DNA of 64,000 bases, from NCBI RefSeq assembly GCF_038396675.1, contig NC_088922.1, positions 9,416,001 through 9,480,000 on the forward strand, in the 5' to 3' direction. Every line of letters starts with the position of its first letter. Position 1 is the first letter of the stretch. The notes below the pieces were generated by a model. That model did not search any database. It worked only from the letters and a program-made list of their open reading frames with translations, and was not told the DNA's origin. Both the position numbers and the translations under genes were made by a program. Below are positions 1 through 14,152 of the stretch, piece after piece. The DNA is from Hydra vulgaris (Eukaryota > Cnidaria > Hydrozoa > Anthoathecata > Hydridae).

Positions 1-298
1 TAAAACTCAGTTTTATGGTTCTGAGGCCGGCTGGTAGTCAGGTTTCCCGAACTCTGTGGTAGCTCTCAGAGAGGCTGATTCCATCAACAGCTGAAAAATA
101 TCAAAGTACTAACAGTGCCATGTTGCGCATGGATGGTGTCCCTGTTTGTACTTTTGGTGTGCATTGCGGAGGCCACATTTGGAGCCCTTTGTTACGGCTT
201 AGGGTTTATTAGTAGTAATGAGGCAATTGCTTGGGCTATTAAACGGTGTTCTGAGTACTATCTATGGTTTGAGTCAAGTTCTTCAATCCAATTTAAAA

Positions 299-2035
299 AT
301 GAATAAAGTACCAAAAACTATAAAACACAAAAAACCATCATCATCACCAAGTCCTCTAAACCTATCATTCACTAATATTCGTGGTCTTCGAAGTAACTTT
401 TCTTCTGTTGAGTCTTATCTCTTGCAAAGTTCACCAGACCTACTTGCTCTTTGTGAGACTAATTTAAGTTCAGCTGTCTCATCTTGTGATCTTAGTGTTG
501 ATGGTTATCTTCCTCTGATTCGTAAAGACTCCAATAGTCACATGCTTGGCCTGGGCATTTACATTCGTAAGAATTCACCTGTTTGTCGTGAAACTAGGTT
601 TGAATCCACAGACTATTCTTTCATGTGCTTTCGTTTAGCACCACTTCACTCTATTGCCTTTCTCTTTGTTCTATATCGCTCTCCTTCATCTCAAGACTGC
701 ACTCTTTTTGATGTTATTTCTGATCATATTGACCAAGCCCTCTCTCTTTATCCATCAGCTAATATAGTTGTTGTCGGTGACTTTAATGCTCACCACTCTG
801 AATGGCTTGGCTCTAGTGTCAGTGACTCTGCAGGCATTAAAGCCCACAACTTTTGCCTTTCTCAATCCCTGACTCAAATAGTCAACTTTCCAACTCGCTT
901 TCCTGACAACCCTAATCATTTACTTTCTCTACTCGACTTATGTCTTGTTTCTGATCCTAGTCAGTGCTCAGTTTCTCCGCATTCACCCTTAGGTTCTTCT
1001 GATCAGAGTTTGATCTCTCTAAAACTAATATCTCATTCTTCTTCATCACCTGAATCCCCCTATTACCGAACCTCTTTCAACTACAGTAAAGCTGACTGGG
1101 ATTCTTTCCGTGACTTTCTTCGTGATGGCCCTTGGGTAGAAATCTTTCAACGTCCTGTCGACAAATGTGCTTCTTACATAACTTCGTGGATTCAGGCTGG
1201 CATGGAATCTTTTATTCCCTCTCGACGATTCCAGGTCAAGCCTCACTCTCCTCCATGGTTTTCTTCACACTGTGCTGCTGCGATTGCCAATCGAAACCGT
1301 TACTTCCATATTTATCAGCAAAACAATTCTCCAGAAAACAGACGTCTGTTTATTACTGCTAGAAACAACTGTAAAAAGGTTTTGTCTAACGCCAAAACCC
1401 GCTATTCTCAGGTCATGAAATCTCGTATCTCATCTCAAAAATTAGGCTCTCGTGACTTCTGGAGAATCTTTAATAATATCAATAATAAGGGCAAATCTAT
1501 AATTCCACCTCTCTTGTATGGTTCAGACTTTGTCACCTCACCTAAAGACAAAGCCGAACTGTTTGCTAAAAACTTTTCATCAATATCATCTCTTGATTCC
1601 ACTAATTGCGTTCTACCTGATATTGCCAACAAACAGGTTGATCCATTGTTTGACATTCATATCACTCCAGCATCTGTATCTAAAGTGATTTCCTGCCTAG
1701 ACTCTTCTACAGCTTGTGGCCCAGACAACATACCTGTTATTGTCTTGCAGAAGTGTTCTCCGGAGCTGTCGTCTATACTCTCAAAACTATTCAACAAGTG
1801 CTTATCAGAGTCTTGTTTTCCAGCCTGCTGGAAAGCCGCATCTGTTATCCCTATCTTCAAAAATTCTGGAGAGCGATCTGATTCGTCTAACTACCGTCCC
1901 ATAAGTCTTCTTCCTATCATAAGCAAGGTTTTTGAATCTTTAATTAACAAACACTTAATTTCTCATCTTGAATCTAATAACTTTCTGACCATCAGTATGG
2001 GTTTCGATCTTCTCGTTCTACAGCTGATTTGCTAA
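299..2035 (+). pseudogene. LINE ORF2, 5' part: APE endonuclease and start of RT
   Basis: The frame is open from 218, but ATG at 299 gives the more natural start (MNKVPKT). An APE-type endonuclease follows: TNIRGLRSNF, ALCETNL (catalytic Glu), VVVGDFNAHHSEW (Asp/Asn) and LLDLCLVSD (Asp). The terminal motif that is normally Ser-Asp-His reads SSDQS at about nt 998-1009, so the catalytic His appears replaced by Gln. The RT domain starts near nt 1690 (STACGPDNIP, NYRPISLLPIISKVFE). The frame then runs out at 2035 because about one base is missing between roughly 1975 and 2000; the protein resumes in the next frame. Together with the following part it would cover the usual ORF2 length for this group. 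Confidence 0.85.
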
Positions 2036-3201
2036 CAGTAATAACTGACAGGTTTTATCGTGCATTAGATGAAGGTGGAGAGGTTAAGGCCATTGCTCTT
2101 GACATTTCAAAAGCGTTTGATAAAGTTTGGCATGCTGGTCTTCTCCATAAGCTTTCTTCTTATGGTGTATCCGGCAACATCTTTAAGATCATTGAATCCT
2201 TCCTTTTCAACCGTAGCATAAAAGTTGTCCTCGATGGACAACACTCTTTTTCTTATTCTGTATCTTCAGGGGTTCCTCAAGGTTCTATCCTTGGCCCTAT
2301 ACTCTTTTTAATTTACATTAACGATCTTCCAGATATTCTCACATCTAAGGTGGCATTGTTTGCTGATGATACTACCATTTATTCTTGTCGTGATAAGAAA
2401 CCAACACCCTCTGATTGCTTGGAGGGGGCATTTGAACTTGAAAAGGATCTCACTTCTGCTACAGCATGGGGCTCACAGTGGCTGGTGAACTTTAATTCAG
2501 ATAAAACTCAATTTTTTTCAGCCAATCGTTATCGCAATAATTTAGATCTTCCTATATTTATGAACGGTGATGTACTCGATGAGTCACCTACTCTTTATCT
2601 TCTAGGATTAACTCTTACTTCCAATCTTTCTTGGAAACCATATATCAAATCAGTTGCAAAATTAGCATCTGCTAAGGTTGCATCTCTTTATCGAGCTTGC
2701 CACTTTCTTACTCTGGATTCTATTCTCTATCTCTATAAATCTCAAATCCGGCCTTGTATGGAATACTGTTGCCATATCTGGGGCGGATCTTCTAATGATG
2801 CCCTTTCTCTTTTAGACAAGGTGCAAAAACGCATTGTAAACATAGTTGGACCTGCTCTTGCAGCCAACCTTCAACCATTATCACATCGTCGTAATGTTGC
2901 TTCTCTTTCTCTTTTCTACAAATACTATAATGGGCACTGCTCTAAAGAGCTAGCGTCTCTTGTGCCATCTACTAAAATTCATTCTCGTGTTACTCGTCAT
3001 TCAATTAAGTGTCATCCTTTTTCTGTGACTGTTCCTAAGTGCTCCAAAAACGCTTATTCTTCTAGTTTTTTTCCTCGAACATCAGTTCTTTGGAATTCGC
3101 TTCCTTCATCTTGCTTTCCTGATTCGTATAATTTGCAATCTTTTAAATCGTCCGTCAATCGTTATCTTGCTCTACAATCTTCATCTTTTCTCTTACAGTA
3201 A
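2029..3201 (+). pseudogene. LINE ORF2, 3' part: reverse transcriptase core and C-terminal region
   Basis: This frame carries RT motif A (ALDISKAFDKVWH, with Asp), motif B (SGVPQGSILGP) and motif C (LFADDTTIY), so the polymerase triad is intact. A C-terminal region with the LINE block LSWKPYIKSVAKLASAK and a Cys/His-bearing stretch (CMEYCCHIWGG) follows, ending at a stop at 3199-3201 about 50 bases before the poly(A). The upstream frameshift is the only obvious break, so the copy is probably young. A decayed relative of the same C-terminal block lies at about 61.1 kb. Confidence 0.88.
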
Positions 3202-3250
3202 CTTCCAACTTTAATTAGTGGCTGCTTGCAGCCTTGTTGGAAGCGAAGAT

Positions 3251-3283
<33 letters not shown>

Positions 3284-3285
<2 letters not shown>

Positions 3286-3693
3286 AAAAAAATTTAATAA
3301 ACAGACTCAATAAGCTCAGAATTAATGGATAAGTTTTCAAAAAAACTTGGAATATGGTAATAAAAACCCTAAAATGATGGCCCTAAATATTATCAAAAAA
3401 CTATTAACTACGTAAAGTTTCCAATCCCCATAAATTTTATATAGTCGCCTTTCGATTTCAACTCCAAATTACTAAAAATTTTGTAAAGCAAAATCCTTTT
3501 TTGATAAATTAAATTGATTGTAGAAAACCTTTTCTAATGAAAAGAAAACAAATTAATAAAAAACTAGTATTATATAAACTGATACTACAAAATATTTTTA
3601 GTCATTTGTAGCTATGAAATAGCTGTTTTAAAAATTGAGATAATATCAGATAATTGTTTCCGATTGTCAAATGTGAAATTAACATATCGCTGA
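3284..3693. other. AT-rich sequence, no gene seen
   Basis: Between the LINE tail and the TA array I see only AT-rich sequence with short homopolymers; no open frame, splice pattern or inverted repeat stands out. Confidence 0.6.
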
Positions 3694-3807
<114 letters not shown>

Positions 3808-3829
3808 TTATTAATAAGTACTCTTTTTT

Positions 3830-4306
3830 TAAGTGAAGTTCGCAGTGACTTGGACTTAAGTTTTTGAACATTAAGTTTGTTGGCCTGTAGATTTTCCTTG
3901 ACATAGAAAAATATCCTTGCTTTCACATACAAGTTCAAGATGTCTTTAAGAACATTTAAACAAAACTCTTTATTAACAAAAGTATCAGTTTCACTTCTAA
4001 TCTTTGAAAGATTTAAAAAAAAATTTGTATCTTCAAAAAGTGAGGATAGAATATCTTTGCTGCCAATTTTATTGATAGACTTTTAAGTCTATAAATCTTA
4101 GTAAGCTTACTAACCATATTCTTAAAGGTTGTTTCAGCAGTAATAAAAATACATATTGCCTCAATTTTTATTTTCCAAAAGCCTGATCTGTTAAGCATGT
4201 TAAAAAGTTTGTGTTCAGGCAAATCATCGCTTTCTTGATATTGAGCAGCAAATAAAATAGATATATACTGTTGATAGTATTCTTCCTTATAAATATCTGA
4301 AAACAT
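3830..4306 (-). pseudogene. Degenerate 3' end of an unidentified, probably transposon-encoded protein
   Basis: On the minus strand two frames abut near 4013: the first (4306 to 4013) contains LFNMLNRSGFWKIK and AETTFKNMVSKL; the second continues with [17 protein letters not shown] and ends in a basic segment [13 protein letters not shown] just before the TA array. Read together they look like the C-terminal part of one protein with a single frameshift. The Lys/Arg-rich end and the pattern remind me of repeat-encoded transposase-like proteins common in cnidarians, but I cannot name a family. Upstream (4310-4640) the minus strand has further short open pieces that may belong to it. Confidence 0.35.
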
Positions 4307-4710
4307 GATGCAACGATATAATGTGCTAAAAATATACCTACATAAATAGGCAATAACAGATCAATCCCTATCTGAAACAGAAGTGTTCCCAGATGAAATT
4401 GTATCCCTCTAAACTGATTGACCAGAAAGATGCGACAACACATGGTTGAATACTTCAAATCCGAGTAATGTGGAAATACCTAGAGCTTAAACATTTTTTG
4501 TTACAAAATATACAGAAAAGTGTTATTTGTGGTATATCTGAAGCATGTATTTTTTCAGCAACAACATTCAAGAAAATCCTGGTCAATAACTGTAAAAATA
4601 GTATCAAGCTCATATTGATGCAACTCAAAAATGGGTTCAAAATGATTCAAATCTTCTGAATTTTCAGCCATCATTAAAGTTTGTTTTGCACCTTATTTAC
4701 GCGGACCACC

Positions 4711-4712
4711 TA

Positions 4713-4804
<92 letters not shown>
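4711..4804. repeat. (TA)n microsatellite
   Basis: About 94 bp of nearly uninterrupted TA. Confidence 0.97.
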
Positions 4805-4806
<2 letters not shown>

Positions 4807-6546
4807 CTTAAATATTAAAATAATATAATATAAAGATTAATACTTACAAAAAAAAAATCTGTTCAAACAATTATAAACAAATAACACAATGTTACAAATT
4901 TCTACAAAATTTTGTCCCTCTTTAAATTTTTAGTTTATTAATTTTTTCTGCTAATTCCAAAAAAATGTAAAATATTTTTCTGTATCTTCCACTGATATGA
5001 AGTTATGTTTTTAGCACCAACAGGCAACTGACAGCCCATACATCATTAATGCTTCATAAAAGATTTTATGGGAGGTTGGTTACTTCTCTCACAGCCTAGG
5101 CTTAGATAAGGAAACCAAACCATAGTCTATTATGTGATATGTGAAGTCTGTCAAACTACTTTTGCAAAATGGTTTCAAGGTATAAAAAAGGTAATACTTT
5201 TTTGCCATTCCTAGAGTATGGAGAGTATCACAATGACTATTACTTTTGTATGATTGATATTATAATGTATAGAAAAGCTAAAGAGAGACAAGCTCTTCAA
5301 TATCCAAAGATACTTTACACAGCATCTGTCCCACATAATAACAGCCTACCAGCACCACAACTACCACAATTATAAGTATATTTGTCATCATATTCTCCAA
5401 AAGAATTTTGTACACTGTGTACACAAAAATGAAGACTATGTTAATGTCAAAAAACCTCTTGACAAAATTAATTATACTAAATATGGGATGTTTGTGGTGA
5501 TTTCATCAAAACTATTTGAACCAAAAATTTCAACCAAAACTATTTGATGCAAAGATCAAAGATGGTCTATTCATTAAAGTAAAAGCAATACTGTATTCCG
5601 AAAAACTTAAAAGAGCAATATGTAGTTTGTGGATTTTTAGAAAATCATAAGGAGCCTAGTTAGAAACAACTGGTTGCATAGCTAATTAAAAATTCAAGAA
5701 ACTGGGCTGTCATGTTCATGAAAGTTCATTCGCTGCATTCACACCTATCTAAATTTCTATCACAAATACACTCAAGAAAGTCGCGATAATCAAAGTAATT
5801 CTTTCATTATCACAACTCTCTTGAGATTTCAACCACCTATCTAGGATAGTTATCAAGCCTTTGACACAACTGTCTAATGCATGTGATTGTCTCACTTGCT
5901 AAATTGGAAAGCTTAAACTTAATGAAAAACATCATTTAAGACCAAAAGCACACAATATAAATCCTAATGATAACATATTTTCCAACCCTTGAATTTTTTA
6001 TCAACAAAAAAAAGATGTATGCATTGTTTATCTATTATAGCTAGAGGTTCCAATCATTCCTGTACGATTGCAATAAGACGCTGAAACTTGCATGATTTGG
6101 TTAAGGAAGATCAAGTCGGAGCAGAGCAAATTGCATCTGCTGTGATAAAGGCAAAAGATTTTTCTCCCAGAGAAAAAGTCTTGCTTAGCCAAGCAAAAGA
6201 AGGAAGATTGTTTCCAGTAATACCAGAAAATTATACATTTTTTATAATTTTAAAATTCAACAATATTAGGCAGCGAAAATTATTTTATTACACTTTATTA
6301 AAAACCTCCATCAAAAGTCACCAAAATCAAAAAGCCATATACTTACAGCACAAATGCTATTAAAGGTGCAGTTAAACACTGAACTAACACGGGAATGAGA
6401 AAACTTGCTTTCGTTCTCAAAAAAAAAAACAATGGAATCTCAACTAGTTGAAAAAGGATCATTTTTGAAAATGAGCTTAGCTGTTATTAAAGTAACTGTG
6501 ACAAAACAAGTAATTCTCAACAAAACAAAAAAACGTTACAAACAAT
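4805..6546. other. Unassigned AT-rich stretch with two weak plus-strand ORFs
   Basis: No convincing gene. A plus ORF at 5169-5375 and another at 6088-6363 are open. The latter begins with a composition that looks protein-like (MHDLVKEDQVGAEQIASAV, then AKDFSPREKVLL) before decaying into AT-rich sequence, so it may be a relic exon of a mobile element. I cannot identify it. Confidence 0.3.
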
Positions 6547-9500
6547 CAGGGATGCGAAGTCCGGAGTCGGAGTCCAGAGTCTTAGGAGTCCATAAAAATT
6601 TTAGGACTCCAGGACTCTATTTTTTTTTTTTTTTGAGTTAATAATATGCCTTAAAAAGACCTTGTCACAAAGCACTAAAAAAGAGCATTTGACCGGGAGG
6701 CTAACCATCTGTTTTCCCGACTTTATTTATTTGGCCAGATTGAGTATCGGTTCGAATGTCGCGCCTTGTTAAGAAGCGTTACGCAGCTCGCATTTTACGT
6801 GCGAAATGGCCATTTGCCTACCCGTTCAGTAGTTTTACGTTAAACCAAAACTTTTATCGTTTAGAATATTTAAATTATCTTTTGATATTGTTTATGTGAC
6901 GTTTATTCAGAAAATATAAAATAAAAGCAATTTGCCGCAATTGTGATCTAATAGGTTTTTTGTTAAAGAAACAGTTTGTTTAATAATTTTTTTTTGTTAA
7001 AATTAGTTAAAGAAAATAAAGTGTTTCAAGTTAAAATTTTTCATCATATTTCATTATAAGTTTTATATTTCTTAAATATAAAACTACTAATGAAACCCTT
7101 AATGTTTGTTTTATATTTTTTTTTATCCCATTAAGATAGAAGTTATGATGAACTGTTTATTAAAGTATTTCCTCGTCATCAATTGTTTAGACCAAGGGGC
7201 GATTTCACGGGTTGTATGGAAAGGGGGTTGTTGCCCCCTCCTCTAAAAAGAGAGGGAGTTAACATTTGACTTACAGTTCAATATTTTTTATAAGACATTC
7301 GTCGCTTTTGAAGGACTCACCCTCCTTGTTTTACTCAAAAAATCTCTCCCTGGCTAGACCTGTAGGTAATAATATGTTTGAGAATTTATTTACTCAAATT
7401 TTTTCAATTTGTACCAATTTTAAAAATAAATGATATTTTAGTTTAGAAGTTTATTTTTTTGCTTAAGTGATTCCGTTATTATTAAATTTTTTAGATTTAT
7501 CATAGAAAGAACGTCGATTAGAAATGATGAACTAGTTTATGAGCAGTAAAGGAATATTTTACCAAAGTAAAGTTCTTTAAAAATAATTGTCAATTGAATT
7601 TGTGCTTTGTTTAAGTACTGTTTAAAACTGTTAAATAGTGTGAAACTATAATTATAAATAGATAAAACTTGTAACTACTTTTATTAAGAAAAAAATTGTT
7701 TCTTTTAATTTAAACCCAAAATGTTGTGAGATAATAGAATTATGTACATTGCTTTTCGGTCTACTCTCCTAAAAAAATGAAATTTTTTATTTTAATAACG
7801 CTTACTAAAAAAATTGCAATGAAAGTGATAAGGTTTAGATACGAAAAGCTATCAAATTTAACTCACAAATTAATTATACGCAATAAAAAAAAAAATTCAA
7901 ATGTCTGTAAGTTTGCGCTATTGAGCCAAACTAACGATCTAGACTAATGGTAAAAAACCTACCATCTAAATCAGAGAGAAGCCTAAAAAAAGGCTTATCA
8001 ATTCGTCATCAATTCGTAACTAGTCATGTTAACAACTTTCCTAACGATGTTTTCGAGAGTTGTTATACAGATAACTAATTTGGTGAAGCATATATAACAG
8101 AGAGCAAATACTTTGCATGTTCACAATAACTTGCAATAACAACATTTTTATTTATAATAATATTTGCTGTTTACTCGTGAGCAACAATCTTGACTAGTAA
8201 TGGCCGCTAACTATGCATCAGATACAATCTACAGACATTTTCATCGTACAAATAAAATGTTGAATGGATGTAAAGTAGTATGCTTCAAATGTCTTGTACC
8301 CGAAAAAAGTAAAAGTAATGAGTTATGCGGTAAAGAAATTACTTGTGCCGCTAAAGCTCACATTAGCAACCTTATACGACATTTATCTAGAAAACACGCG
8401 GAGCTCGTCATTACGTTAGAAAAAGAAAAATTTGAAAAACAATTAGAAGAAAAGAATAAGAAGCAAAAACATACAGCCATCAAAGGCAGCACTTCACAGC
8501 AATCCATATCAAAGTGTTTTGTACTGCAGCAAATTAATTTGCATATAGCAAAAGATGAGTTTTTAGAAGCCTTAAACCAGCTGGTTTTGATTGAAGGTCT
8601 TTCATTCCAGGTTCAAATTATTTTTTTGTTAATATTTATTAAGTAATTTCAAAAAAAATCTAAAAAATTATATGTTTTTTTGCCATTTTTTAATAAAAAT
8701 GTATTATTCTAAAAACAATTTCTATAGGCGTTTGATCAGGAACCTATTTAAAAGATTTGTGGAAAAGTTGCATCTCATTTTGGATTTAAAATGAATAGAG
8801 ATAATATGAGAATTCAAATTAGTGATCTTGCCAAAAAGCATCGCGAACAAATCAATAACAAATTATCAGAAATGCTAATTTATTTAAAAGTCGATTCTAC
8901 ATCTAGGCATATGCGCCACTACCTCGGTATAAATGTGCAATACTCAAACAATAATGAAATTGTTGTCATCAATCTTGGCTCTATCAATACGAAAGGAAAA
9001 CAAACTGCGGAATACACTGAAAAAAATTATTGAGAAGTGTTTAGATAAGTTTGGAATCAATAAAGTTAATATTTTAGGCCTCAGTGTTGACAAAGCAGCA
9101 GTGAGTAACACATTTTAAAATTCACCTATATTTTTTTAAAATGAAGAGCATTGTATATTAAATTGATATTAAAATTAATATTTTAAATAAAAACATTTAA
9201 AAAATAAACTTTTTTAATATATACGTATATTCACTAAATTTTTAGTTAACTATTGAAATCATAATTAATATATTTAGGTGAATATAAAGTTGGTGCGCGA
9301 CTTCGGTATCAGCGCCATTAAGGAAATCGAAGATGACGAAAGCGATCTTTCAGTTGAAACTGATGAGTTTGACGAAGATGGTCAAAATAAAGCAGACAAT
9401 GCGGCAGCAGTCTTGGCAAGTGGAGTTGCCGGTAGAATGAATGTTATACATCTTCAAAGATGTGCTGTCCACACTTTACAGCAAGCTGTGAATGATGCAT

Positions 9501-10782
9501 TGAAGATGCCCACAATAAAAAAATTCCTCAGCCATGCAAGAGATGTTGTCAAAACTGCGAGAAATTCCAAGTGGATTGACTTCTTCAGAGACCAAGCTCC
9601 ACATCTTGTTCCAATACTAGATCAGGCTACCCCTTGGTCTAGTCAGTTCAATATGATCGAGAGGCTAATTCAGGTAAGTTATAGTTTATAACTTTTAAGT
9701 TTTAATTAAAGTGTATAAACCAGTTTTCCAACCGCTATAGTATAAATCCAATTAGTTCAATGTTAATGACATTTTCATTATTTAATAACTTGTAAAATTT
9801 AGTTTATGTAAATATTTCTTTAATAATCCTCTTTACTTAACTAGTTGAAAACGTAATACATATATTTAATGAATTCTTCTGTTCTTCTAGATTCAACCAG
9901 TAATTCAAAACCTGAATATGCAAAAAGAAGCTCCTAAAGAATTTAATGTGCAACCATATTTTTGGGGGATGTGGGAAGAACTGAGAGATGTATTGCATAT
10001 GGCACGCGATCTAACTATCCGTCTACAGCGTGAAAATATTACCGCAGGCGAATTCCTTTTTGATTAAAATTCAATAAAGTGTGAACTAGACGGGAAAGAC
10101 AGTGACTTAGCTAGAAATTTCCAAATAGGAATGAATAATAGAGAAAGCGCACTACGCGAAAATTCATTGTTTCTTGCAGCAGTTTACGTGGATATTAGGC
10201 ATGGCTGTATGCTAACAGCAACTGGTTGTTTTTTTTATCAAAATGCATTTATATATATAGTTTTGAATATTTAACTTTAAAAAATACATATTCAAAAACT
10301 TATTAATATTTCTATAGATAGCTGCAGCTGATGGACTTTGGAAAATTAATTACAAACTGATTCAACTGGCTAATAAAAATAAGAATGATGAACTTGACAA
10401 AATTAAAAACGCAGTAGCGCGCAACTCTTTTTCAGTTCATGTTGCCGAATCTAGTTCAGAAAACGAAGAGGATGCTTCACCAGTTGCAAAGCGAGGACCA
10501 AATTTATTTATGCTATGTTAACAGGAGATTGAAAAGTATTGTTCAAAAGAACAAATGCAGGTTCAACTAGACGTAATTGAAACGGAGTTTCGACAAGCTC
10601 TAAAAACAATTCCGGAAATTCGATCAATGTTTAAAGATACCTCCTCCAACTTAGACGACTTTATAAAACTTAACCCATTTAAAGCAATTAAACAGTTCCC
10701 TGAGGTTTTAAGAAATGCTTGCCGAGTCGCTTTGTTGCTACCCATATCCCAAGTCAGTGTTAAGCGACTGTTTTTTATTTGA
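6547..10782 (+). mobile_element. hAT DNA transposon (BED-finger type), 3' end not located
   Basis: A candidate 5' terminus starts at 6547 with CAGGGATGCGAAG followed by repeated GGAGTC/GACTCC units, a layout typical of hAT ends with subterminal repeats. The region up to about 8170 is non-coding, and the transposase relic follows. I could not find the reverse complement of the 5' terminus after 10782, so the right end is lost, diverged or separate; linking 6547 to the transposase is inference. Confidence 0.5.
8200..10782 (+). pseudogene. hAT transposase, five exons, inactivated
   Basis: Exons can be laid out as 8200-8610, 8728-9100, 9278-9673, 9891-about 10224 and 10318-10782; the first three introns have clean GT..AG ends and the last donor is weak. 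Exon 1 encodes a BED-type zinc finger (CFKC early, then HISNLIRHLSRKH). Exon 3 holds RCAVHTLQQAVNDAL and later TPWSSQFNMIERL, blocks expected in the RNase H-like core. Exon 5 ends in a hAT dimerisation-like segment (FPEVLRNACRVALLLPISQ, then SVKRLF). Inactivating lesions: in-frame TAA at 8749, a frameshift in the A-run near 9020, TAA near 10065, TAA at 10519, and a truncated dimerisation end. DNA of this kind normally stays in the nucleus as a cut-and-paste enzyme; this copy cannot encode one. Confidence 0.85.
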
Positions 10783-10833
10783 ATAATTTATCCCAAGTCA
10801 GTGTTGACGAGTTTTTTATTTGAATAATTTTTG
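10745..10833 (+). repeat. Imperfect tandem duplication at the hAT transposase C terminus
   Basis: The segment ATCCCAAGTCAGTGTT..TTTTTTATTTGAATAATTT occurs twice in a row (from about 10745 and about 10789), with small differences. The duplication falls on the dimerisation motif and brings in the stop at 10780. Confidence 0.75.
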
Positions 10834-11103
10834 ACAATGTAGATACTGTAATATTTTGTTCTTGTAACTTTATAATTTAGAGTGTAATTAATGTAAATAA
10901 ACATTTAAATCTTTTTAAAATTCTATGATCATATGTTTTCAAATAAACTGAGAAATTGAGAATTCTGTGCATGCAGCAATACAAAATTAATAAAAGTTAT
11001 CTTTGGAGTTGTATTATTCTTATTAAGCATTGGTTGCGCTCGGCTGTATAAACCCACGGATCCCTTATTTTTCCTAAAAAGTAAGGGAACCGTAGTTTAA
11101 AAT

Positions 11104-11215
11104 TACTTTTGGGCAAGTTTTGTGACATCGGTTAGGAAGGAGGAGTGAATTCCTGTTAATTACTTTTCCACGGTGTTCTGCGATACGACCGAATAGACTA
11201 CTTAGGGAACCAAAA
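11104..11215 (+). mobile_element. SINE fragment, same family as the copy at 17.04-17.24 kb
   Basis: From GGGCAAGTTTTGTGAC to AGGGAACC the sequence matches the body of the 17-kb SINE (shared blocks GGAAGGAGG.GTGAA, TTCC.CGGTG.TCTG.GA and GACCG) with scattered substitutions. Its tRNA-like head is missing or unrecognisable, so this is an older, 5'-truncated copy. Confidence 0.72.
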
Positions 11216-11226
11216 AAACATATATT

Positions 11227-11229
<3 letters not shown>

Positions 11230-11289
<60 letters not shown>
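11230..11289. repeat. (TA)n microsatellite
   Basis: About 60 bp of TA directly after the SINE fragment. Confidence 0.95.
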
Positions 11290-11293
<4 letters not shown>

Positions 11294-11739
11294 CATAATA
11301 AAAATACTACTGGTACCCTATCACTTTTCTGGCATTTAAACATAAAAACTCCAGATAATATTTTCGCATTCCTGCATACAATACCTTAAGACACCTTAAA
11401 TGTCAACTCATTGCTGCCATTATTGAAAATCTACCCGAAACATATAAGTATCTCAAAGTGTTGATGTATATTATTTAAGTAAATGACGTGGCATTTTACA
11501 TTTCATGTGATCTAAAAATAACCAATATTATTTCTGGAATTTAATCCCATTCAAGCAAGCATTCATGCTGCTGGCGCAATGTCAATTCCGACAACCTATC
11601 TGAGTGTATTTTTTTGCACATTGAAGGAAAGATATGCCGGGTTTGTTGCTAATGACTCATATTTAAATTTGAAAAAATTTGCAAATGTAATTCCGTATAC
11701 TGTTGATCAATATGGACAACTCAGTGCTTATTTTAGAAG

Positions 11740-12350
11740 TTATTCATCTAATGAAACTTAATCTTTTTCTTGGAACTGTTAATCATCTTTTCAAAAATCT
11801 TTTAGACTTGTGGCCTGGAGCCAAAGAATGACCAGCTGAACTACATATTCATCTCCAATCATACCATGGTGGACACTTCAAAGATAATGATTGCCATATG
11901 TTTTTGAATAACATTTTCCAATAAAAGGCTGAAAAAGCTTGTGCTTATGAAGTCTTTGGTTTTATTAAAACTCTAAGACATTTCAAAGAAGTTGTTTCTT
12001 TATGTGTTTAGAGAACAATACTAAAATAAAAATGTTTGAGTAAAAAATCTGAAATATATTTTTCTCCTAAATTTGCTTTTAGCTGAGTTGTTTCAAAATT
12101 TTTTTCCAAACTTTTAATAATTATATATGAGTGATGGGTGAAAAAGCTTAAAAACAGATATATTACAGAACTATATACCTAAACTTATATGTATGGAAAA
12201 TGTTTTGAATATGCAGAAAAACTTAAAGTTAAGAAAAATATCCAGAAAAAGATAATTCCTATAATATCAGTCACACCATAGGTCCATGCTGTCTAGCAAG
12301 TTGAAGAATTTGTGTTAAAGCATATATCTTCACTAGGAATCTAAAACTGA
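11740..12350 (+). pseudogene. Relic of a repeat-encoded protein (same family as 32.0-33.1 kb)
   Basis: In one frame I read LLDLWPGAKE, stop, PAELHIHLQSYHGG and, further on, GFIKTLRHFKEVVSLCV. The order (an acidic head, YHGG-like block, then a Phe/Lys block ending in VV-x-Cys) parallels the better preserved minus-strand relic at 32.0-33.1 kb. Multiple stops and frameshifts make it non-coding. Family name unknown to me. Confidence 0.35.
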
Positions 12351-13881
<1,531 letters not shown>

Positions 13882-14152
13882 CAATAAAGGAAAATCTTTT
13901 ATTTGAAAATTATAAACAACTTTAAAAACATTATTCAAAAAAAAAAAAATTATTATTTAATGTTGTTTTTTCTTAAAAAGTACTTAGTTGATCTTTTAAA
14001 GTAATTTTGGAAGGGCGGGGGCAGAAAACTTCTTCTTTTGATTTAGTGTTTGAACCAAACCCCTCTCCCAGGGAAAATCTTATTTACGGTAATGCTACAA
14101 AGTTAAGTTTGTAGGAAACTATAAATTAAAATTATGTGAAAATTTGAATAAA

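Larger units (their letters stand above)
1..3283 (+). mobile_element. Non-LTR retrotransposon (jockey/CR1-like LINE), nearly full ORF2, poly(A) tail
   Basis: The segment holds an endonuclease plus reverse transcriptase coding region, a short 3' UTR and a run of about 30 A at 3254-3283, the layout of a poly(A)-tailed LINE inserted in plus orientation. The first 300 bases are less AT-rich than the surroundings and read like element 5' UTR or the end of an upstream ORF; no zinc-knuckle ORF1 is visible, so the element is either 5'-truncated or extends beyond the window. Family assignment rests on the combined APE and RT motifs; the exact clade (jockey, CR1 or relative) is not settled. A frameshift makes this copy non-autonomous. 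Confidence 0.85.

Noticed and set aside
115-306. Small ORF before the LINE ORF2 as a separate gene
   Set aside because: It overlaps the ORF2 start in another frame and lies in LINE 5' sequence; no independent support.
6660-6780. tRNA-like sequence with GGTTCGAATG
   Set aside because: No cloverleaf; a single B-box-like match in otherwise unrelated sequence.
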